Translations under genes and position numbers: made by a program
Origin: Periplaneta americana
Taxonomy: Eukaryota; Arthropoda; Insecta; Blattodea; Blattidae
Length of the DNA stretch: 64,000 nucleotides
Assembly: GCF_040183065.1 (NCBI RefSeq)
Contig: NC_091123.1
Span: forward strand, 8,501,001 to 8,565,000
Direction of reading: 5' to 3'
Shown here: piece after piece, positions 38,801-49,352 of the stretch
How positions within the stretch are numbered: the stretch's first letter is position 1
Layout of the letters: every line of letters starts with the position of its first letter
The notes under the pieces: model-generated
Databases searched by the model: none
What the model was told of the DNA's origin: nothing
Seen by the model: only the letters and a program-made list of their open reading frames with translations

Positions 38801-40042
38801 GCTTTGTGTACGTATTAGTCGTGTAAGTGTAATTTTTCAGGAGCCAGAGTGAAAAACTGTGTCGTCTAATGTCATTCAGACTTTTACCACCTTTTACTTT
38901 GATTTCGTAGAACCAAAAATGAATGTATTTAAACACCTGCGACAAAATCATGTATTGTTGAGGTCATGAAATTGCTGCGAAGACAATGCTGCTAGTGTGC
39001 TCTGATTTCATAGAAACAAAACTGAATGTATTTTTAAACACTTGCGACACTGAAGTCTCGTGGAGTGTAAATTTTCATTTCAACAAGTTTTACTGCACAA
39101 TCAAGTGAAGAACCAATACATGAAAGATTTGCTTACAAGTTCAACCGCTGACATGCTGAAATAAAAAAGTAGCAGAAAAGATTTATTGAAGAAATGGGCT
39201 TCTGAAGACAAATGTTTTTCTGCTGATGGGAAGATCGTCTTCTGTGCAATATGGCTTCTTGACACTTATTATTTTTAATTATTTTGATTTATATTGTATT
39301 ATTGAGCCTCTAAAATTTATTTTTTTACTGAATATATTGCAATCTTTAGTGCATATTTCAACAGTTTTTACATGCATATTTTCAGGTTTTTTAGTGCAAA
39401 AAGTTCCATGGTCTAATGATGAGTTATTAGCAGACAGATTTCTCTCAATCACTGAGGAGTGAGGTCATTCTAATACAACTGTAACCCTGTTTCGCTTTAC
39501 TACTGATTTATGAGTACAAAATTGGTAATTATTTTAATGTCTTGTATCATAGACATTTTACGTTGGTGACCATTGGTTCCTTATCTCAAATTGCTTATCT
39601 AGGACTTCTCTATGCTCAGTGTAATATTTCGGCATACTCCTCATTCTGATATAAGAGTATAATTTTCGAGGCATTAGTAAAATGTGTACCTTCTAAAATA
39701 ATTAAGAAAAATCCGGACCCAGAATATTACACTAATTATATTCGCTACTTAAAGAAAAAGACAAGGCGCGCATTTAGCAAACGTAAACGAAGCCATGAGC
39801 ATTGGGAAAAATATGTCGAATTAATTAAGAAACTTGAGTGTGAAAAAAGGTTAGCTCAGGAAAATTTTCTAAAAACTATTTTAAAAGAAGATGAAAGTAA
39901 CAATTGGAGACAGTTTTATAATTATGTACGCAGGAGAAAAGGAAAAAATGGAGTAGTGCTTTTACGAAATCAGAACGGAGAAAGTATAACTGATGACAAA
40001 GAAAAGGCCGACTTATTAAATTCCTATTTCATTTCGGTTTTC

Positions 40043-40084
<42 letters not shown>

Positions 40085-43000
40085 CCCGCTGATAGGAGTG
40101 GTTGTGTCACAGACTGTGAATGTGAACCAATTTCGACTTTCAAAATAACTTCCAAAGGGGTTAGAGAGAGAATAACGAAATTAAAAAATCGGAAGTCTCG
40201 AGGACCAGATAGTATTGCTACAGAGATTCTTAAATTAGGTTCCGAGGCCATAATTCCATACTTAATGCGTATATTTCATGTTTCCATAAACAATGCAGCT
40301 ATTCCATGTGACTGGAAATCAGCTATAGTGGTACCCATACATAAAGGTGGAAATAAATTAGATGTCGAAAACTACAGACCGATTAGCCTTACATCTGACG
40401 TATGTAAAGTCAAGAATCGATGCAGTTGTGATTGATTTTTCGAAAGCATTTGATTTGGTGCCACATGACATATTAATATATAAGTTAAGTAGGCTAGGAA
40501 TAGATAAAAGAGTGGTGCTATGGATCCAAGAATTCTTAAAAGGTAGAACCCAGAGAGTTAGAGTAGGTCATGAAATATCGGAAATTGGAAATATAAGTTC
40601 AGGGGTGCCACAGGGCAGCGTTCTGGGTCCATTACTCTTTATAATATACGTAAATGACCTATGCCAGAATATTACATCAAATGTGAGGCTATTTGCAGAC
40701 GACTGCATTATCTATAGAAAGATTAGAAATAATTCAGATGTAGATGCTATTCAAACAGACTTGAATAAAATCTATAACTGGGTGTTAAAGCATAGGATGA
40801 AAATAAATGGTTCTAAAAGTAAATCTATAACATTTTGTAAAACCCGAGAGGAAACTAGTCTTAATTACGAATTCAGTGGTGTTGTAATTCCGCAAGAACA
40901 ATGTTGTAAATACCTAGGAGTGTATTTAAACTCCAAACTTTCTTGGGGAGAGCATGTTGATAATGTTACGGGTAAAGCATGGAGGGCACTTCACTTTATT
41001 ATGAGAATCTTGAGAAAGGCTAGCCCCAAATCGAGGGAAATAGCATATCTAACGTTAGTGCGACCGTTAATGGAATACGGAACTACATGTTGGGATCCCT
41101 ATAGAATATATCAGATAAATTGCTTAGAAAGAATCCAGTATAGGGCAGCTAAATTTGTTAAAGGTAAAAGAGAAGATGGAAACGATACGATAAAAGAACT
41201 TAAATGGGAAACTTTGGAAAACAGACGTAGAAAAACTAGAATAACATCATTGTATAGAGCACATCTAGGTCAGAAAGCATGGGTAGACATAACGGCTCGG
41301 TTAGAAAAGCCAACGTACTATGGTAGGAATGATAATGATTTTAAAATCAAATGTAGGAAACAGAAAACGGATGTAGGTAAATTCTCATTTTTAAATAGAA
41401 CTATAAATGATTGGAATGACCTACCTGCAGCGGTCTTTGAGGGCTGTCCTTCCTTAAGGAGATTCAAGAATAATTTAAAAAGTTGTGTATAAGGTGCAAA
41501 TTAAAATTAAGGTGACATTCAACATTTAATTTTTTAAGGTGACATGTATCTATCTTAGCCTGACGAGTTTACTTTCTTGGTTTGAATTGTAAATTATTTA
41601 AAAATAGCGTTTAAGAGGGCCTTAGACTAGAAATGTTTAGTTTAAATGTAGTTCTGTTTATAAGTATGCATAAGGATGTAATTATTTGACTTATTTGAAC
41701 TGTTGTATCAGTGAAGCGAGGTGAGTCAGTGAAGTTATGGTTTTACAGTGCAGTGATCAGTTCCGATCAGTGATAATTTATAGCGTCGATGAAATGTGTT
41801 CTATAGTGTCAGTGAAATGTGTTACAGAGTGTCAGTGAAATGTGTGCTAAAGTGTCAGTGAAATGCGTCATAGTGCCACTACAGGGAATGAGATGAGAGT
41901 AAAGTGAAAGACTATTGAAACTTGTGTAGGACCTATACATAATTATGTAGGTTGTATTGTAAAATTAGGTACTGTATTTTATTTATGTTTTATTGTTATT
42001 GTGTATAAAATTGTATATGTGTTGTAAAATTGTATTGTGTATTGTAAATTTTATTGTGTATTGCTTATCATTTTATTGTGTATTGTTAATATTGTATATA
42101 CCACTGCCACCGGGTGCTTGCCCACTTGCAGTGTAAATAAATACATACATATTTTCTTTTCACACCATACCTTGCCAATGGTACTCAGTTCTGCTTGAAG
42201 GACCGGAAAATCAAACCTAAGGCCATTGTGTGCCACTAGACACACAGGCTTTGGCATTCTTTTCAAGAAACTATCCAGCACGTAGAAAAGATGCTCGTCA
42301 AATGGATTCTGGTGTTCCAACATTTGATTATCCAAATCTGAAACGAAATTTAACAAATTTATTATTTTAGCTACAAAGACAGAATAACATTTTTAATTAT
42401 TAAACAGTAAAATCAAAGTTTATAAAGGAATAAGAAGAAGCCGTTTCTGTTTGAGATTAGGATAGATGTAATACAATAGTATGCAATATAGCTACTCTTC
42501 TTCTGTTAAGTACCAACATTTTTAAAGCCATTATTTATTTTATTTTCTCCAAACACTAAGGGATATGATACTGGAGTTAAATGACAATTGTGGGCAGTAT
42601 GGGACGGAGATAAATGAAAACAAGACTATATCATAGTTATCGGAAGAAAAATAAAGATGGTAAAAGTGGGAATTCGAAATGTGGCAGTGGAACAAGAGGA
42701 CAACTTCAAATACTTGGGGTGCAGTGGCAGTGCATCAACAAGAGCACGTGAACACCTTGTTTCCATTAATGCACGACTAGTTTTATTATTTAATGCCGTA
42801 TTGACGCAGTGGGGATGTATATCAGAATCGAGTATTTTAAACTTCCCGCATCTTGCATAAACTTCTTATGTAAACTTGGCAACATGCATTCACGTACAAG
42901 CCATGCTCTTTTCAAGATGGTTACAGGAATTTCACGCATGCGCGGGATAAAATTGTCTTTCGTTGGTCGCTTATGACTTGTCAAGAGCACAAAGCATTAA

Positions 43001-43565
43001 GTGAACAGTGAATTTATCCTACAGATGTCAGGTGCATCGATGCCTATCGTTCACGTCCTATATCTCGAGCAAAGACATCTCGAGGAGGAAATTTAATAGT
43101 CTGTATTTTAGCCTATAGGTGTTAGCATTTCTCACTGTTGGAACATTTACTTTGTGTGGATGTGTGTACAGTGCTGCTACGAGAGTGTAGTTTGTGAATT
43201 ACTATACCTTAGTGTTAGCATAATAGCATAGTTTGACTTTCAAACACTTGCTGGCTGACTGGCAAGTATTTATAGTAATCAATCATTGTGAATGGGATTA
43301 CAGTACTGGTATAGGCTATAGTGTATCAATGTGTTGTGAACCAAAATGTATTACTGAACACATGCTTTTGTAAATAACGGCACTGTGGTATGTATTAATT
43401 TTTAACAAATGTAAACAATAAACTCTGTTCAAGCAATTCTGAACAATAAAGAACTGGGTAAACTGACTTACCAGGAAAAATTGGAAATAAAAAGACTGGG
43501 TATTATTATTATTATTATTGTTATTGTTGTTATTATTATTATTATTATTGTTATTGTTATTGTTA

Positions 43566-43596
<31 letters not shown>

Positions 43597-46500
43597 CATC
43601 ATCATCATTCGGTTGTCAGCCTTCATGCTGATCGGATGTGTGTACGAGTAGCTGCGTGTATTACACAACATATATTCAGTGCTTCGTTTTCTTAGGATGG
43701 CACCTAGCAAGGATGCCTGCCCTACTTGCAGTGGGGTTTTCTATGGCAGACAAAAATTTCTTAAATGTGTAGGGCCCTGTGGTCTACGTTTCCATTTGGA
43801 CTGCATCAATATTGGTGATGCAGAATATGATATATATACGCAAAGTGGTAGTTCTTCATACAAGTGCCTAAAATGTGTTAGTGCATCTAAGTCTTCACAT
43901 GGTGACAACACACCGGTTCGTTCCAGTAATGGTGCTGCTGGGAAAAAGGTGATATCTCCAGCACGTGAGTTGGTTCTTCCTAATTTGTCTTCAAGTGCAG
44001 CTGAAGGTCTTTCGGTTCAAATTGAAACTGTTAGACTCAACAGTGTATCATTAATCGATATGGTTAGTGATATCTTAGAATATGTAAAGAGTCTACAAAA
44101 AGACATGTGTGAGTTAAAGAATGAAAATGTGGCGCTTAAGCTCCAAGTGTCTGAGCTATTATCTAAGGGTTGCTCTCCCCTTATATCAGATCATATTAAT
44201 ACCAATAATGGTCAACAATCTAATCAATCAAGTTATCCCATTCTCAGTAATTCATATAGCAAAGTTTTGTCGCAGAATATAGCAGCTGACAATACAAGTG
44301 CTTGTAATTCCGCTGACTCAGCAACCAGGAGGACTTTGCCTGCTACTACTATTACATTGAATCAGCATAACAAGCAAAGCGAGCTTCCTACGGCCAATGT
44401 TCCAACGGATTCTATTGATGCAGAGGGCTTTCAATTAGTTACTAAGAAGAAGTACAGAAAACGTGAGCCTAAAGTTGGAACAATGACGAGTACATTAGAA
44501 ATGGCTCCTGTGAGAATTAAATCTAAATCACTTTTTGTCTCTAGGTTTAGCTCGAAAGTTAATGCAACTAATATTGAGGACACTCTCAAGAATCAACTAA
44601 ATCTAAGGTCCCTTGTGGTGACAAAATTAAAAACGAAATTTCAGACATATTCATCCTTCCACATTTCTGTGGATGAGAGAGATTTTGAGTTAATAAATAA
44701 TGCCGAAGTTTGGCCTGCTGGGTGCCTTATTGCACCATTTTATGGCAAACTTAAATCTGAGCAACATTTTACTCCCCCCCACTAATTCTGATTCTGTTTC
44801 CGTTGATTCTAGGGAAAATACCTCTTAAATTTTTCCAAGTAACACACAATGTTCAATTCAAGTAATCATCTTGAAATCTATTATCAAAATGTTAGAGGAT
44901 TAAATACAAAAATTGATGAATTTTTTGAAAATGTAATTAGTGATAATTATAAAATCATCTGTCTTACTGAAACATGGCTACATGAGCTTGCTGAATACAA
45001 TAATTTATTTCTTAACTATTATAATATTTTGCGTGGGAATAGAAAACTAGATAATTCCAATAAAACTCGTGGTGGAGGTGTATTAATAGCGGTGAACAAC
45101 CAGATATCTGGAGTATATCGGAGACATGACCTTGAATCTATCAGTGACTGTGTATGGGTTCAAATCCCTACGGAAGATGGTTATAATATTTTAATAGGCA
45201 ATCATTATTTTTCACCGGATACTGATCCTAAAATTTTAAAATCCTATCTTAATTTTCTTGAATTCAATCTAGACTCACACAATTACAGAATATTAATGCT
45301 CGGTGACTACAATGCTCCTGGTATGGATTGGACATCTGGTTGTTGTCATAATGATATACATTATTATGCCAAAATCAAATCACATGAGTTATTTTCATCC
45401 TTAAGTTATATCAGCTTGCAACAAATTAACTCTACAGTTAATAACATGAACCTACTTGACTTAGTTTTTACAAATGTTTCTGAGTGTGAAGTCAAACTGG
45501 CCTCGCATTCTCTAGTCTTACAAGATAAATATCATCCACCTCTCCTAATAAATCTTGAAGTTAATCTATCTTACTCTAATCATAGTCAACAAAGTTGTTT
45601 TCATAATTATGCTCAAGGTGATTACTTGAATCTTTATACTAATCTATACAACTGTGACTGGAATTGCGTGTACCAAGCAAATGATGTAAATGTAGCAACT
45701 AATTCATTATGTTTGATTGTTAAAAATGCCATATCTCAGTCAATTCCAGTCACAATGACTAAAAGGTCTAAATATCCTGAATGGTTTTCAAACAGCTTAC
45801 GTCAACTTATCAGAAGAAAAGATAAGGCGCATAAAAAATATAAAAGATTCAAAACTGATGTCTATTACCAAATTTTCTCTAATTATAGAAAACTAGTTAA
45901 ATCTAAAATCAAAACTGATAAATTAATTTGGCTTAAAAAAATCGATGAAAATTTAAAAAATGAACCTAAGAAATTTTGGAAGTATGTTGAATCATTTCGT
46001 AAAACTGATAACCACCCATATGAATTAATTATTAAAGATAAACACCTCACTGATGAAAAAGATATTGTCAATGCATTTGCTAACCATTTCAATTCAGTTC
46101 AGAAAAAGCTTAATCTTAAGGCACAAAACAATAATAACAATTGTACAGACTGTCTATCTATACCTATAGTAACACATGATGATGTAAGGAAATCAATTAA
46201 AAAATTAAAGCCGACTAAATCAACGGGCACTGATGGTATTCCAAATTTTATAATTAAAGGGTGTTCAGAAATTCTTACACCTTTATTAGTTCACATATTT
46301 AACTTTAGTTTGAAATCTGGGGTATTTCCTTCATACTGGAAACAAGCAGCAGTTATTCCGGTCTTTAAAAATGGCAAAAGGAATGTAGTTAGTAACTACA
46401 GACCTATCTCTATTTTAAATAATTTCTCTAAAATTTTTGAAACTATAATTCACAAACATATTTCATTTTTTGTTAAAAATAAATTAAATTCTGCACAACA

Positions 46501-47946
46501 CGGATTTACAAAATCCAAATCTACTACAACTAACTTAGTCTCTTATTTGAATCAGATTGTACCAGTTGTTGAATCCCAGGGCCAAACAGATGCAATATAT
46601 TTTGATTTCAGTAAGGCGTTTGATATAGTTCCACACTCTATACTATTGTCTAAATTAAATAATATAGGATTATCGGTAAGCTACGTAAACTGGTTTGAAA
46701 ATTATTTACACGATAGACAATCTTGTGTACGAATTTCGAATACTCTCTCTGATCCATTTAATATTATTTGTGGTGTGCCCCAGGGCTCAACTTTAGGACC
46801 TCTTCTATTTTTAATCTTCATTGACGATATTTGCAAAAGAATAAGTTCTGACTATCTATTATTCGCTGATGATCTTAAAATTTTTCGAAAAATCAATAGT
46901 GTTGTCGACTGTCAATTTCTTCAGGGTGACATTAATTCAATTACCAAATGGTCAGTTGATAATGGGATGATGATTAATGAATCCAAAACTTACGTAATAT
47001 CATTTTCAAGGAAAACCTTTACACTAAAATATAACTATCACCTAAAAAATTTATTAATTAACAGAAAAGATTGTATTAGAGACCTTGGTGTATTAATTGA
47101 CAATAAATTATATTTTCACAATCACATTGATTATATTTATAACCACGCAATAAGAATGTTAGGAATAATTCGGTCAATTACTTATTCTTTTTCAACACCT
47201 GACTCTCTTTTAATACTATACTATACATTAGTGAGATCGAAACTCGAATATGCATCTGTAGTTTGGAACTCTATTACTAATTCTGATTCGGCTAAACTTG
47301 AAAATATTCAAAGGAAATTTATTTCATTATGTTCTTACCGATTCCTGCCTAATAGCTCTGAGTGTAACTATGATAAAAAATGTGAGCACTTTAAATGTCG
47401 AAGCCTGTATGCCAGATGTCATGATCTCGATTACTTATTCTTATGCAAGGTCCTTAAAGGTGTCTTTAATTGTCAATCTTTCTTAAATAGTGTCAGCCTT
47501 CGTATTCCTATGAAGGACATGAGACATCACAAACTCTTCTATATTAGAAATTCTAAATCTTCCTCGCCGGTCTCCAGATGTATTAAACATGCTAACTTAC
47601 ATGTAGGCGATTTCGATCCATTCAATGTATAGAAGTATTAGGACATGGCAATGTCTTTGTTAATATTAATTGCATTATCTTTCTACACATTTTGGTAATA
47701 CTTTTGTATGAATCAACTCTTTTCCTTAAAATATAATAGTATTAATCCTTGTAAACTAATCATCGTAAACCTTGTTCTTTTTTGTTGTTATCTCTATTAT
47801 GTAATGTGTACCATAGTTGTTCATTTTATTGCATTATTTGTATCACTGTGCTGGACTTTTATTGGCCTATGGCTGTTGTCCAGCACATAAATATCAATAA
47901 ATAAATAAATAAATCAATAAATAAATAATAATAATAATTATTATTA

Positions 47947-47984
<38 letters not shown>

Positions 47985-48634
47985 GTTTTGAATTTATGTA
48001 CACTTTTTCGATAGTGAAACATTGGAATCATGACATTTCATATTAGGCTAAATGTACGATTTCAAATTCTCTTCGGTTTTGGAACACAAAAGTGTGAACA
48101 CATGTCACGAGCCGCCACTGTTGGGGTGTACTATAAGTAGTAACATGAGCTGCTGCCAGAAAGTTAAAAGGAGGATAACAATGGCAAAGGAAGTTTTTAA
48201 TAGAAAAAGGAGAATTTTCTGTGGATTTCTGGAAAAATAACTAAGAAAGAGATCAGTGAAGTGCTTTGTGTGGCATTGTATGGGACAGAAATATGACATT
48301 ACGACGAAGTAAAGAGAAATTATACGGATTCCTTACTGACAATTATATCTTAGAATACTAAAAAGAGCAGAATTGTCTGGGTTTGTCGATAGCGCATCAT
48401 CATGCTTACGAAAAGACACTTTTCAGTGCCAATAATTTATTTTTGTGCACAAGGTTGGAATTTTGAAGTAAGAGGGAAAGGAAGGAACCCGTGTTCTGAA
48501 ATTTATCTGATACTTCTGATTGTACCGAAGATCTTTTATTAATGGCGAATAATAGACAGAATTTATTCTTTTGCAGATATCCTGAATGAAGATTATAAAA
48601 AGAGGTCGTAAAGTAAACCCATACAGGACTCCAC

Positions 48635-48697
<63 letters not shown>

Positions 48698-48931
48698 CGT
48701 TTGAGATGGGCAGGGCATGTAGCACGTATGGGCGAATCCAGAAATGCATATAGAGTGCTAGTTGGGAGGCCGGAGGGAAAAAGACCTTTAGGAAGGCCGA
48801 GACGTAAATGGGAAGATAATATTAAAATGAATTTGAGGGAGGTGGGATGTGATGATGGAGACTGGATAGGGACCGATGGCGGGCTTATGTGAGGGTGGCA
48901 ATGAACCTCCGGGTTCCTTGAAAGCCGGTAA

Positions 48932-48977
<46 letters not shown>

Positions 48978-48991
48978 TAATGATGATGATG

Positions 48992-49036
<45 letters not shown>

Positions 49037-49298
49037 GAATGAATGAATGAAGTGTATTTATTGACACACAATAAATTAAACTCATGTACACAAGATCCTT
49101 CGCACGAGCCCGTATGGCCATTCGCGCTATAACTATGCACAGTTTGAAACTTCTAAGAAAACAAAAGTAATACTACTGATAATAAAATAGTAAAACAACA
49201 GTTATTATTACTCCCGTTATCATTAATGATCACAATTACAACAAATCTAACTTCATACCAAATTAAAAAAAAAATAATAAAAATAAAATAAATGTAAG

Positions 49299-49352
<54 letters not shown>

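Larger units (their letters stand above)
43609..47935 (+). mobile_element. Apparently full-length CR1/Jockey-like non-LTR retrotransposon
   Basis: A short 5' region is followed by two uninterrupted ORFs (43,697-44,785 and 44,849-47,632) and a 3' UTR ending TGTTGTCCAGCACATAAATA and an (AATA)n-type tail (about 47,890-47,935). Another (ATT)n run follows. Both ORFs are open with their key motifs, so this copy may be recent and competent. It sits antisense in intron 1 of the TREX-like gene. The exact ends are estimated; I could not identify a target duplication among the flanking microsatellites. Confidence 0.85.

Noticed and set aside
40043..49352. Poly-I, poly-N and poly-Y frames over AAT repeats
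   Set aside because: Translation of trinucleotide microsatellites, except the asparagine tract inside the retrotransposon frame, which is real but not functional.
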